Shown here in pieces: positions 11,078 to 22,170 of a stretch of DNA of 64,000 nucleotides; within the stretch, counting starts at the first letter, position 1; every line of letters begins with the position of its first letter. Made by a program: the position numbers and the translations under genes. Origin of the DNA: Athripsodes cinereus (Eukaryota > Arthropoda > Insecta > Trichoptera > Leptoceridae); assembly GCA_947579605.1 (NCBI GenBank), contig OX388312.1:27613313-27677312 (forward strand), given 5' to 3'. A model generated the notes under the pieces. It was not told the origin of the DNA and did not search any database. It saw only the letters and a program-made list of their open reading frames with translations.

Positions 11078-12316
11078 ATTTTCACTCTGTGAATGTACAA
11101 ACCTTAGAGTTACGAAAATATTTAATAATACTTCATCAAAAACTATCACTGTTTAGGGTTATTTGTATTATCTGCATATTATGCTTTTAATAAAATTGTT
11201 TTACCTTTAAATTATGGGTTAAGAATTGTAGATCTATAATTAAAAACCTATCGCTTCCCTATTGCATCAGAGATTGCGTGCAGCGACTTCAGAACTAATA
11301 TTACAATTACGACCTGTAGAGGTCAAGGATGACAATTAAATAAAAATAATACATAAGAATAAACGTTACGTCGAGAATAACGCATAAACAATGTTGAACC
11401 GTCACGTCGTGGATCACGTGTTCTATCGCGCGATTCTGCAGCCAATCGCTTCCCGCCATGAAACATAATGGACAGCAATCATTAGTGTGAAAAGAGAACA
11501 AGAACAATAATAATGATTCCATGAAATTGTTATGGCATTCGACATTCAAATTTAAAAATAATGCGTTGCCAGGCTGACGAAAGCCTGATAATTAGTTGTC
11601 ATTTTTGACCGTTTTTTTTCTATCTCTAATTCCTTACAGCTATTCATACATTTATACCATCGCGGTATTTTCAATCTTGCACTTCTACCTACTTGCAGAG
11701 GTATTGTAAAACTAACAAAACAGAGTGGGAGATCTATTCTTCCATACATAAATTGGAATAAATATCTAGTCATTAATATTACGCGAAGTAAATAAACAAT
11801 TGCATGGTATGGAACTATGGATACAGAGTCAATTTAATATTTTGTTGATTAAATTATTTACACAATGTAAACAAATGTTGACTCATGGTGACTTGATACC
11901 TGACTACACGATAAGGATTATTTTATTTTATTATAATTTTTACTCTCTTGCACATCATTTGACGAGATGTCTTTGTTATTTTCATCATTTTTGTTATTGT
12001 AAAACTGGCCGCGTGTCCTGGAAGTGAAGGCGAGATAAACTTTGAGACTATGGGTTGTTTCAAACGAGACAAAATAATTAGGTACCGTTGACCCGTTAGA
12101 CTAGTAATATTGTATGAATTTTTTACAATTGTTTGTGTACAATAATTTTAGAAACTTCTCATAGGTATTTTTGTTAATTAATTTTACTTCAAGGGGAGGC
12201 AATACCTCATTTTAACGCCAATTTTCTATGCTTTGCCCTACTTTCTCTAATTTTTCTCTACTTTCCTAATATTATTCAGTTCCTAGGTAGGCGACCATAA
12301 TGTATGGAAACGAAGG
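11078..12316. other. Intergenic DNA, no gene recognised
   Basis: Contains several short open frames on both strands (around 11300-12030) with no recognisable motif and strong AT bias. I regard them as chance. Confidence 0.5.
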
Positions 12317-12500
12317 AACTTTCGCAGTTTAGCGGCCCCACATATTACTAGTAAACGGGTGTGGCCGCTCAAGCTTCATAGTTGCGTTTTTTTCTTATAA
12401 AAAAAAGTTTTTTCTAAAAATTTTGTGACGAAAAAATAATTCTACATACGATACGGCAACAATTTCCTCAAGTTTCGTAAATATTACTTTTTCCTTTTTA
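12317..12500 (+). mobile_element. Short copy of the AACTTTCGCAGTTTAGCGGC foldback
   Basis: Begins AACTTTCGCAGTTTAGCGGC, CCCAC and ends through GGCAACAATTTCCTCAAGTT, as in the fuller element at 37387-37743. The centre is shortened and the right arm is incomplete. Confidence 0.75.
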
Positions 12501-13051
12501 AATAATGTATCAAACGGCCTCAGTATCTGTGTTTTTTACTTTTTTTTACTTCAAATATTAATTATATTAAATAATTTTCATATAGTTATATCAAGATGAA
12601 AACACCCACTTGACCCTGCGAAGGTCACATAACACACTTCTCTCAGAGTCACGTGGACAAACATGACGTGGGAGATAATATATTGCATGAACAGTGGACA
12701 CCACATGTACATGACGTGTGGAAGTGATATGGTGTGTCAGCATATTCAGGGCTATGTCAATCCGTCAGATATGAATGCAAGTTTCCAAGGTGCTAGTTTA
12801 ATAAGGGCTCAAAATTAATAATGTTCAATATAAAAAAAATGTTATAAAGACATAAAGGTATTGTCATTAGTTGTTGAGACAGAAGAGTTCATCGTTTTTT
12901 TCTTTTATTTATTTTATTGTATTATTTTATTTACCAAGCAAATTACAGCTAGGTATGTAGCGATTTTTTTGTAAACAACACAATATATAAAAATTAAATC
13001 AAATTGCAAATATTACAAATAATCAGTGTGTTTTTTTTATTCACTCATATC

Positions 13052-13185
13052 ATCACGGCATTTTCCATAAGTTACCATCGAACTGACTGCATGTGATAGA
13101 CAGGCAAGTTGTCTTATCCGTGCCGATAAAAGTTAAAGATATTCAGGACGGTGCACGTCTGAATTGAAGACGTTAAATATTTTAT
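13052..13185 (-). mobile_element. RTE-tailed short retroposon, diverged
   Basis: CATCACGGCATTTTCCATAA at the tail end, then GGCAAGTTGTCTTATCCGTG, CCGATAAAAGTTAAAGATAT and TCAGGACGG follow the family order with many changes. Confidence 0.6.
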
Positions 13186-13296
13186 TCGTTAGAGACTTCA
13201 CTGAACAAGGGGCATAATTTGATTTCTTGAAACAGCTGCTGATGTTAAAAGTGTGCACCGTATGTTATTTATTTATAAGATACGAATGCTCAATTC

Positions 13297-13959
13297 TTCA
13301 ATGTGCCGTCAGGGTGACACTTATTCTGAGCTAACTCTAATTTAAAGTTTTATTAAATATACTTTTACATCTAATAAACTTAAATATTTCACTACTATTT
13401 TACACCAAAATCTAAGGGACAGAAAGGGTGACTTTTAGCGATGCCTGTCAGACCATACGTCAAATATTATCATTTTAATGAATGCAAAGTGATCATTCTA
13501 ATTTTGTTAATATTGAAAAATGCTAGGTGAAAAATGAGGGTCATTCCATATGTTTTTACATTTTGGTGTAAAATACCGAAGTTTATTGGATGTAGGTAGA
13601 ATCAAATTTAATTACTTGTATCCTGATTTTCATATTCCGTCGCTTATTTCTATTATTTTTTTAATCATGACCGACAAAGGTTCCGTTCCTATAAATTATG
13701 TAATAGTAATGTCTAAATCAAATTGATTTTAAAATTAAACAAAAGAAAACAACTATTAGTATTGCAGGGAAGAAAAAAATGTTTCTATTTAATTATTTGG
13801 GGACATCATAATTATTTTAAAGACAATTTTTTTTTCCACGCTGCATATGGGCCATAACTATTAATACTTTGTCATAGAAATATTCCCTACTGTAGTAAAA
13901 TAATCAATAATTAACTAAGGGCTAGCTCGAGATTAGCGTCACCCTAAAGGCACATTGAA
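13297..13959. mobile_element. 663-bp element with nested inverted repeats
   Basis: Outer arms TTCAATGTGCC..AGGGTGAC and GTCACCCT..GGCACATTGAA are inverted copies, as are the following GAGCTA(A/G)C(T/C)CT words. Inside, ATTTTACACCAAAAT (13392) and ATTTTGGTGTAAAAT (13561) form a second inverted pair with AATAAACTT neighbours. I could not find a clear target duplication. It reads as a MITE or a deleted DNA transposon, possibly with another element nested in it. Confidence 0.6.
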
Positions 13960-14283
13960 ATACTGGGCCTAAGATACATGATCAATCGTTCTGGTTGGTC
14001 AATATGTTGCAATAGGTACATGAATATTTTTATTTAACATATATGTAAATATTCATACATAAATGCATCGTCTTGTATCAACAACGTGTAGGTACAGCTG
14101 TGTAGTCCACGTAGATACATAATTACATCATGTATTTATTTTATTAATTTTATAGCTCAAATTGTTTTGTTTTATAAGTAGACTTAGTAGCACTAAGTAC
14201 AACACGAAGACGTCATTTAGGGTCGATACTTCAATATGTCCGGTGACCCTTTTATTTATTTTATTTTTTTATTTTAAAAAAAA

Positions 14284-14457
14284 GATATACCTATCTGGGT
14301 TTTGTTTATTATAAACCCAAATACAACCTTATACACCTTTCACAGTAAGCTACTAAAAGCTTGTGTCGTAAAAGGGGAGTTTGCCGGCACCTGGTATCGA
14401 ACCACGGACCCCTTGTTCACGAGGCCGAGACTCTACCTCCAGGCTACCGACGAACTC
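14284..14457 (-). mobile_element. tRNA-derived SINE (family 1), near-complete
   Basis: On the minus strand, GAGTTCGTCGGTAGCCTGGA and GGTAGAGTCTCGG hold an A box (TAGCCTGGAGG), and GTGGTTCGATACCAGG is the B box. The tRNA-unrelated body then runs CCGGCAAACTCC, ACACAAGCTTTTAGTAGCTT and TTTGGGTTTATAATAAACAA, ending near CCCAGATAGGTATATC. Other copies: 9195, 53800, 58070. Confidence 0.82.
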
Positions 14458-14539
14458 ATTTTGAATTTTGAAGTCTCGACCAGCGGCGGTTCCTCTTTAC
14501 GAATTTTAAAGAACTTCGTCTATATTTTTCAAAAATAAA

Positions 14540-16430
14540 GTAGGGTCAGTTGGGATGTTTGCAGATAAAGTCCGGATTTGTAAAAAATGAAAAAAACATT
14601 CATATTGTGGATATTTTTTATTACTTTTTTTTATTTATATCTTATTCTAAAATGTATTAAATTAAGCTTATTATTTAATTTCTTTACATCCATTTTCTCT
14701 AAAATATAATATTTAGGTGATTTAACAAAATAATGGAACAAATGTGCTTCACGTTTGGAAAGCAAAAAAAATATTTAAAAGTATATAGGTATTGGAACAA
14801 TGTGGGTACTTAGCGCTTTTTGTATACATTCTGAGAGATTATTAAGTATATTTTTATTATTTTTATTATTATACAAATTTAAAATTGAGATTTATATTGA
14901 AAGCGGTGAGAGTAAACAAACATTTATTAATTTATGTCATGTAAAGGATCCAAAGTCCAACATGAAAACGATCTAAAATTGATCATATGGGTAAGTTTAA
15001 TTATTTTGAACATTTTCTACTATCAAAATAAAAATAAAACATATTACGATTGCACATACTTATTCTAGACATTACCCAAAGACATAATACATCACAAGAC
15101 TGTGCACTTCTATCATTTTATGAAAAACCGTGCCACCTGAGATAGTAATTTTTAGAGAGCTGTCCCATTCTAACACAATGTTGTATTATATAAATAACCA
15201 CTCCAGTTGCATGCAGTACAATCATATGATAGAAAGGGACACCAATGATCTGCCGGTTCCATAAAGTACATTTTAATCCCAAAATTCTTTAAGTCACTAT
15301 GAGCTTCTACAAGAAATTTTATTCGCGAAAATTTGAAGATATTTTCTTACTTTTTGTGGAACCGGTTGTAAGACTTACACTTAACGTCGTAGGTACACGT
15401 TTTTTCATAATAATATAGATCTTATTGCCACGGCGAAAAAGCATACTTTTGCTTGTACTTTGATCAAAACTGATCAATCAATACTGAATTGTTCCTAAGT
15501 GTATAGGAATAAAAAAAAACTCAAAAAGATTCACAACTTTCTTAATATTTTGATGAATGTTTAACCATGCTCTCTTAAAAAATAGGTAATTATTCGTAGA
15601 ATAAAAAATGTCATTGAATTTATCGTAATTTTTTGGATAAATATAAAAAAAATAATAAAACAAAATTATAAAGCTATCAATGTATCATTAGTATTACATA
15701 TTTTTTAACTTATAAATATTAATTAATATTACTTATAATAACTCTTAATGGACAAACATAATCAAATTATGGTGTCATATTTGCAATAACATTTTTTTTA
15801 TAAATCAGTACAGTCTTAAAAATTAACGATACTAAATTCATGAATTGTAATTGCCCATAATCTGTATTATTGTGGCTGTTTGTTGAAACTAAAAGTTTTT
15901 TTATAAACATAAAAGTGATCATTATACGATAAATTGGTACAAGAGTAATTAATTTCAACGATTGGAATTTTTTGTCTTTATGCCAATGCTCCCGCGATTG
16001 AGTGAATTGTGTTTCTGATTAGTGGCTCCCAACAATTGGTTCCGCGAAAGATGTTTAAAAAGTCGAGTACTACATAATATTATGTTCTTGTAAACTACTA
16101 TGTGAAATTGGAAAAATAGTAAAGTATGTATCTCAAAATCCTGTACCAAACCAAACACGATGGAAACAAAAGAAAAAAGATTTGCGCTAACAAATGGAGA
16201 AATTTATTTAGTCCCTGAACAAATAAATAATTGAAAGCCATTGATTATAATGAATAAAAAATATATATCTTCTCGATTCGGACTAATAGAGAGAGCATTT
16301 AGAATTATAATATTTAAGAAATCAAAGTATAATTTATTACGTAAATAAATTAACACAGCACCCCAATAATTTACAACTTAAGTAATATTTAAAAATTAGA
16401 TATGTAGGTATTTATCTCACAGTATTTATA
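14540..16430. other. AT-rich 3' flank of the desaturase, no gene recognised
   Basis: Long AT-rich stretch. The only structure seen is an inverted pair CCGGTTCCATAAAGTA (15253) and TTTTTGTGGAACCGGT (15351), about 100 bases apart. Short AT-rich open frames here show no protein-like composition. Confidence 0.5.
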
Positions 16431-16436
16431 TTTATT

Positions 16437-16779
16437 TCATTCATCTTTCTTCTCACATTCATCTTTCTTCTCACATTCATGTAGTTCTTCTTCTAACAAA
16501 TGCTCCTGTTCTTCTGTAATTTCCACATGACCAAATTCTGGATGACTGCCATCTCCTGTCGCTTCGACAACTTTCCTCACAAGATTCTTCGATGGCTGTT
16601 TCAGATCGTAAGCCCAGCCAATCTTTGCGAAGAGGTCCAACCAGAACGTAGTCAAGTTTAATGAGTAATCTCCTAATTCAGCTGCTTTGTAGTCCCATGG
16701 GAAGGCGTGATGGTAGTTGTGCCATCCTTCTCCCATAGCCAATAACGCCACTGTCTTGTTTTCGACAGGTTTGATCCTC
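16437..16779 (-). CDS. Desaturase coding exon 5 (residues 277-390, third histidine box, stop)
   Basis: Opens with RIKPVENKTVALLAMGEGWH and the third box HNYHH, then FPWDYKAAELG, all family-typical. The last 40 residues are acidic and end with the hexapeptide ECEKKD twice. The repeat comes from an exact 18-base tandem duplication at 16440-16475. Stop TGA at 16437-16439. Several AATAAA-type signals lie just downstream on the minus strand, for example near 16430 and 16333. Confidence 0.95.
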
Positions 16780-19700
16780 CTAAAAAAAACAACATGAGCA
16801 TATTTTTATAATTTTGTCGCGGTTTCGTGGCTGAGTAACTTTGAAATATGGGTAAGTAGAAGAAAAATATGTGTGTTACCGTCAGTAGTTGAAAGGCTAG
16901 GTCTATCCGGATTATTTAATGCAACGTTTATCAATCTTAGTGTCATAGTGCCAAATAAAGAAACTAAATTTTAACAATCGGGCTAGTTTCTGTCAGGTAG
17001 AATTATAAACGTTTGGCGCATCACTGTGATTCAATTTGACCGAATGACTAGCTGTTTTTACATTTTTTTTTAAATTACAAAATCTATCAATAATTCATTA
17101 ATTTATTTATCTCTTTTTATACATTAATCTTTTTTTGACCACCGCCCACTTTGTGAGATATCCAAATTATAGAGCCTTCTTCAGGGAGTGTGTTCTAAGC
17201 AGGCAGCAGCTTTTTCAGCTCCTCCCAATTCTATCTGAGGTTTCTACCGCCACCCACATGGAAGCCCCAATCGCCCAATGGGGGACGATACCGTTCTCTT
17301 AGAGAACCAATTTTCTATACTATCATGGAAAGCAGGGTAGTTAGATGACTCATCGCACGTAGTAAATACAGATTGTCATTACTGCATCATAAAAATAATA
17401 CATTCAAAATTGATGTACCTAATCGTAGATTAAATAAAGAAATACTAACTTGTCATATGGTTTGGTTCCAGACATATGGGCCAAGCTGTTCACCAGCCAT
17501 GTGAAATTCAAACTGAAAATATATCGGAGGAGTGGCTGAGAGACTATTGCGTTTATCCAAGTCTCGTTCCAGAAGTAGACTGGGATGACTGTTGGTAGGA
17601 TGAAGCAGAATATCATCTTCATAAGGGTGAAATATCTAGAATAGAAAAATTGATAGGTATTAAGTATTGTTTAGTCATTATTCATAAACAAGCCAAGCCA
17701 GAAAAAGAGCTGTACTTTGTGGAGCATCCGACAAAAAAAAATGGCTTGCCACACTTTTCTGTATATTTTAGAGAGTCTTGCAAAAGGCACCGGTCGAATA
17801 GATAAAGATATTTCTCGTTTAAATTCAGCGATGAGATTTGCCACCCATCCTGAATTTTTGTTGGCACGGAGAGGGCGGCTTGAATGTTTATTACATGCAG
17901 CTGAGATGTGCCATGATGGTGTACCTAGTAGCAGTAATAGATGTAGAAAAAATCTGAGGGTGGCACCTGATTTGAATAGCTTTGTTGATTTTGTAATGTA
18001 AATAATGATGTGAAAGAAGAATAAAATAAATAAAGAAACCTTTAATGGTCTAGAAAAGGAAAATAACTCCTTATTATGAGCATTTTTCTTATTGCTTAAA
18101 CTCCTTGAATTAAAAATCTGAGAAATGATATTTACTTATGATGGAATTGAACAACTGGATCGTTGAGGATGTCACTCATATCAATGCTGTTTCCTTTTTT
18201 GATGACTTCAGGGTGTTTCTTCATCATCAGCCAGCCAACATGAGAGAAGAAGAAGCCGCGGTTGGCGTTGTGGGGATCTGCATCGGTCTCAGAGAATTTG
18301 TGATGAACCCTATGATCCCTGACCCAATCGTATATGGTATTCTATAATAAAATAATACAATAAATTATCTTTTAATTGAGTTGAAGTTTTTTTTTTATTG
18401 AATAGAAAAAAATATAAAATGGTATGAAGAATGACATGTTGAGTGACTTTGTCATCGAGATGTGTGATATTCTCTCTCTTATTTCAAAAAAAATCTGTTT
18501 CTTTTTTACCTACCTAGGTACTATTTTTCTATACGATTTTCGCATAAAGTTCATTATTTTTTAAGATAAAAATGGCTCTGTGGTTTATAATGAATTACTT
18601 ACTTAATTTATTTTATGACGAACCTGAGTATTTCAATAAACCTTATTATAACCTTGACACTTAAATATTTTTCTTGGGCAATTGAAGAGCACTGATCTTT
18701 CATTACAAAAGTATTGAAAATTTCGTAAGTTGGATCACATCAAAATTGGATGTTTATTATCAAAGTTACTGACCAACTGGATAAATTGAAACAAGCGTTT
18801 CGTACTTCATAAGATACAACACGAGAGAGACGTCTTTCGACTTCTTACGTCATTAAAAATCTATCTGGATCAAAAATGACCTAAGAAATCGAAAGACGTG
18901 TCTCTTGTGTTGTTTAATCTGTAGTAGAACGAAACGTTTGTTAAAAATTGTCCAATTATGTAATTCTACTACTTGTGGACTAATACAATAAAAAAAACTT
19001 CTCCACAATGTTTAATATTCCACGATTTCTTAGATTAATATGCTTAAGTCCTTACTAACGTTACTTATAATTATGGTAATCTTTTATTGTTATCTCACCT
19101 GTCCAGCCATTGAGTAGCACACCATGAGTATTATCTTCAATGGTAACTTTGCCTTGTACGCTCTGTGACACCAGAATCTATGTACACCAGCTGTTACACC
19201 AAACCCTGCACATCCTCCTATTATGAAACCTGGAAAAAATATCGGGTAGGTAAAGTTTCAAATAAACTGAACGTTTCAAAACACAACATTTGAGTATGTA
19301 CCTACTTAATTATATTTGTGCACAATATAGGGTAAGGTTGCTTAAGTCGTACCCCCTAAGGAAATAATTCTATAATATTTAGTGCAATTAAAATAAAACA
19401 AAATCATCTGCATATATTAAATCTTCATTTAGTTGCCTTTTAATCGACAATCATAGAAATTTGAAAATCTTTTAACAAAATAGGTATTTTAACGTTTTTC
19501 CAAAAGATACCTTCGGTACGACTAAGGCGCCTAGTCGCATAAGTCGTACTACCTATAGCCTTAGTCGTACTTAGAAAATATACCTTTTGAATACTATAAT
19601 AAACTATATAGAAAAATACTCAATAACCAGATATCATATGAATAACTAAAAAAATATAAACAATGCAGTCTGAGATTAACTTAATTTTTTTTTTGTCAAA

Positions 19701-22158
19701 CCTAATTATAAAGTAAATAACACATAGAAAATAGAATTATTATATCTTGAAAAAAATCTTCTACGGGATTCATTAAATCCAATTTCTCCATTCCGATGTT
19801 TCTGTGTTCGATGTTTCAGTGATATAAGAAAGGAGTAAAGGAATGTGGAATGAAAGTTGGTGTAATTACAAGGATGAATGTAAATAAGTTAAGATGGTTT
19901 GGGCACGTGGAAAGAATGAATGAGGACAGAATGACCAAGAAGATATATTTGGCTGAGAGGAATGGTGCTCGGAGATGAGGACGTCCGAGGATTAAATGGC
20001 AAGATCATTTAAATCAATTCCTACAGGACGGTCACGTGTTGAGCACATTGAACAAGAGAGCATGCATGAGGAATTGTATGACAGCGAAAGAAGTATGCAA
20101 TGATAGAAAGAAGTGACGCTCGATCCTTTCTACCTACCCCGCGAGGGAAGCGGCGTGATGGTATGTATGTTTAAAGCTTCGTCCATGTCCTCCTGCATCC
20201 AAGTACTATCTCTTCGCCATATTTAGGTATTACCTACCTGATAAAATGTTAAGTAAATTATTAAACAAATTTCTTAATACCTAAGTCGTACCGGTACGAG
20301 TAAGGATTTTTGCACAGGTACGACTTAAGCGCCGGGGTCTTCTATGTTTAAAACTAAAACCACTGACGTAACCTCAAAATGAAGTACCGTTTGAATATGC
20401 GTAAACTATTGCCAGATAAGTCTTACAAATAGACGTAAACAAAGAAAATAGGTAAGTATCACATTCCTGCCATAAAAAGCTTACAAATGAGTCAAAAAAT
20501 TTAATGAAAACTGTTCAAAAACTTACTTTTTCAATATTTTTGCTTCAGGAAGCCGGCCGGCCGCCCACTTTTTTACGTCCGCTCACTCAACTAAATAGTT
20601 CAGATTGACGACACTAGATGGTGCAATTTATAACTATCAGATAAGATATTGCCGGGGTACGACTTAGGCCGTGGTACGACTAAAGCAACCTTACCCTAGA
20701 TAGTTCTTCACCCGAGAAATGATAATTGTCTAACTTTATTATTTGTATTTATTTATATTTTTCGCACAAAATGCTTTATCATAAAATAACGCCAGATCTA
20801 ATCCAACCCATCCTAGCCAGTTAAACGTAAAAAATGAACTAGGCTTGATCCAGACCATTTCAATGGATTGTAACTCAAAAGAAAATATATTTTCGAAAGA
20901 GAAGTGTTTTTAATATTACATGAAATTTTTTTCACATTTGAAAACTGACGTGCAATAATAGAAATAAAACAATTAAAAAGTAGATAATATGTATGGCTAT
21001 AGGGTGTTTGGATGGTGGTGGATATATTTGAATGGTTGACAACGATTCGAAGTGGGTGAAACCAGGAAAGGAGAAAATTGAAAGTAATGGTGATTTTTGT
21101 GGAGGTATAATTTTTTTTACCAAATTATGTCGTGGAAAACTCTAAATAATTGCTTCACCGTGGGACATCTATATCTGAATATTAAAAGTAAGAAGAGTAT
21201 GGAGGCCAACTGGTGATTCAGTTTTGATTACAACCAGTTTTATATAATAAATCATGTACTTCTGTTATAATAATATAGAGGCGCTTAGCAATACTGATAA
21301 AACATTGTAAATTTGCCTCAAAATTGTGTACAACGAGCAATGGAAAGACAGATGTTGCTCATTAATTAGCTTGAGGTCAGAATTAGTAATGAAATAATAA
21401 TATTGATAAAGTCTCCAAGATATGATGGCGATGGGCTGGTCATATAGTTAGAAGAGAGGATGTCATATGGATACCTAGGATCCTGGAGTGGAGATTGTGG
21501 GAGGACAAGTACTTTGCCCAAGTGATGAGAAACAAAAGTGAATTCGTGTTGCTCAGAGAAAGAAAGAAATGTTTTTTTTTTATGAGGCCTATTCCAGTAT
21601 TGGAGAGATGAAGACTAAGAGTAGCAGTAGCCTGAAATTTGTAATTTGCAATAGCAATGTGAAAAGTTTCATGTTTCCTCGTTTTTCTTAAAAAAATATC
21701 TTGGAATATATGGGGCTGGAAACTGAACTCCTATTTTGTTTAGGCAAACATGTCGGAACTTCGGGGTTCTGGCTCTTACAGTAAAGTTGAAGCTGATGCC
21801 TGTTCTGTGAAACTCTTTAAAAAAAATTAAAAAATAAGAATATATACTCACCAAATATGACAGTTGCAATTCTTCCTTGCCTCCAAAAGTAAAGAAAACA
21901 GATAATGGCGGCTATGTGGTATAAAGATATTGAGATCAAATTTAACCATATCAAAGGTGTTTGGAAACCAAACGATTTCTCAATAACCCCTAATTCGTAT
22001 GTTTTCTGAGTTCCCGTCTTCTTTATGACAATATCAGCTGTCTCTGTGGAAGTCTGTGCCTCCTCAGGTACTTGCGTTGTTTTCCCAGATTCTTCTTCAA
22101 ACGTAGTCTTGCACTCGACCACAGTACTGGTCTGAGTGGATGGGACGTATGGAGGCAT
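16437..22158 (-). CDS. Acyl-CoA desaturase, complete coding region in five exons
   Basis: Membrane front-end of fatty-acyl-CoA desaturation: a di-iron enzyme of the ER membrane that puts a double bond into fatty acyl-CoA using cytochrome b5. Coding exons (minus strand) are 22158-21852, 19229-19099, 18341-18136, 17635-17450 and 16779-16437. They sum to 1173 bases, or 390 residues plus stop, with GT/AG at every intron and phases 1, 0, 2, 2. Histidine boxes are HRFWCH (H119, H124), HRVHH (H156, H159, H160) and HNYHH (H297, H300, H301). NSLAH (N264, H268) supplies the other expected metal ligands. Hydrophobic segments lie near 69-91, 97-116, 219-237 and 250-268. The tetrapeptide before the third box, used in moth desaturase naming, reads KPVE (280-283). 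The N-terminal tail (about 60 Thr/Glu-rich residues) and the acidic C-terminus are longer than in most insect desaturases of 320-370 residues. Regiospecificity (delta-9, delta-11 or other) cannot be read from sequence. Confidence 0.95.
16440..16475 (-). repeat. 18-bp coding tandem duplication at the desaturase C-terminus
   Basis: Two exact copies of an 18-base unit. Each encodes six residues of the charged tail (Glu-Cys-Glu-Lys-Lys-Asp), so reading frame is kept. The identity of the copies, third bases included, suggests a recent slippage duplication. Confidence 0.9.
16780..17449 (-). other. Desaturase intron 4
   Basis: Phase-2 intron, 670 bases. The stretch 17130-17340 is less AT-rich than the rest and looks like an old repeat fragment, but I cannot classify it. 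Confidence 0.7.
17450..17635 (-). CDS. Desaturase coding exon 4 (residues 215-277, two membrane segments)
   Basis: 186 bases from a TCTATTCTAG acceptor to a GTTAGT donor. Encodes the third and fourth hydrophobic segments, separated by the short loop WNETW. It then gives FTWLVNSLAHMSGTKPYD, which holds the Asn and His that complete the di-iron site in the known stearoyl-CoA desaturase structure. Confidence 0.94.
17696..17945 (+). mobile_element. RTE-tailed short retroposon inside desaturase intron 3
   Basis: Sense to the plus strand, opposite to the gene. TGTGGAGCATCCGACA, TTCAGCGATGAGATTTGCCA, CCCATCCTGAA, TTGGCACGGAGAGGGCGGCT and GATGGTGTACCTAGTAG follow the family from start to tail. An internal deletion removed part of the GGCTACCCCACTTG block. 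Confidence 0.8.
18136..18341 (-). CDS. Desaturase coding exon 3 (residues 147-215, second histidine box)
   Basis: 206 bases from a TATTATAG acceptor to a GTAAAT donor. Encodes the highly conserved cytosolic part DWVRDHRVHHKFSETDADPH, then NRGFFFSHVGWLMMKKHPEV, the strongest family match in the window. It ends two bases into Lys215. Confidence 0.96.
18775..18960. mobile_element. Foldback in desaturase intron 2, GAGAGACGTCTTTCG family
   Basis: GAAACAAGCGTTTCGTACTT, then ACACGAGAGAGACGTCTTTC in the left half; ATCGAAAGACGTGTCTCTTG, then ACGAAACGTTTGTTAAAAAT in the right. Imperfect arms of about 75 bases enclose a non-palindromic centre. It shares the central box, but not the outer ends, with 26118 and 32318. 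Confidence 0.7.
19099..19229 (-). CDS. Desaturase coding exon 2 (residues 103-146, first histidine box)
   Basis: 131 bases between a TTTTTTCCAG acceptor and a GTGAGA donor. Encodes GFGVTAGVHRFWCHRAYKAK followed by a second hydrophobic stretch ending SMAGQ. The usual insect form is GVTAGAHRLWSHR or close to it; here Ala118 is Val, Leu121 is Phe and the residue before the second His is Cys123. Both metal-binding histidines are kept. Confidence 0.95.
19330..20696. mobile_element. 1.37-kb TA-flanked DNA transposon relic in desaturase intron 1
   Basis: Termini GGGTAAGGTTGCTTAAGTCG and its near-complement ending AAAGCAACCTTACCC are flanked by TA on each side (19328-19329, 20697-20698), as in Tc1/mariner-type elements. 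The motif AGTCGTAC or its complement appears eight times, clustered in the two subterminal regions. No transposase frame remains; the centre is occupied by an RTE fragment. Confidence 0.85.
19840..20170 (+). pseudogene. RTE ORF2 C-terminus nested in the TA-flanked element
   Basis: Encodes stretches like LRWFGHVERMNEDRMTKKIY and CMRNCMTAKEVCNDRK, interrupted by stops. Ends GAAGCGGCGTGATGGTATG, the family 3' end. It must have landed after the host transposon. Confidence 0.8.
21404..21640 (+). pseudogene. RTE-like ORF2 C-terminus, second family, decayed
   Basis: GATAAAGTCTCCAAG, then a read like MRWAGHIVRREDVIWIPRIL and W.LWEDK, and at the end TATTCCAGTATTGGAGAGAT, correspond to the family at 42064-42500 (WRWAGHVVRREDGRWTSRIL ... 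EEAYIQQWREEG). Several frameshifts. In desaturase intron 1. Confidence 0.7.
21852..22158 (-). CDS. Desaturase coding exon 1 (residues 1-102 plus first base of 103)
   Basis: Starts MPPYVPST, the MPP start being common in moth desaturases. It carries a Thr/Ser/Glu-rich hydrophilic tail to about residue 66, then the first membrane segment (PLIWLNLISISLYHIAA onwards). It ends one base into a Gly codon at a GTGAGT donor. The ATG sits 10 bases inside the exon; a TTTGTTTCAG-type acceptor precedes it at 22169-22170, so the 5' leader is spliced from an exon further upstream that I could not place. Confidence 0.93.
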
Positions 22159-22170
22159 GTCTTGTACTCT

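Noticed and set aside
18138..18347. Plus-strand 69-codon open frame
   Set aside because: Exact shadow of desaturase exon 3 on the other strand.
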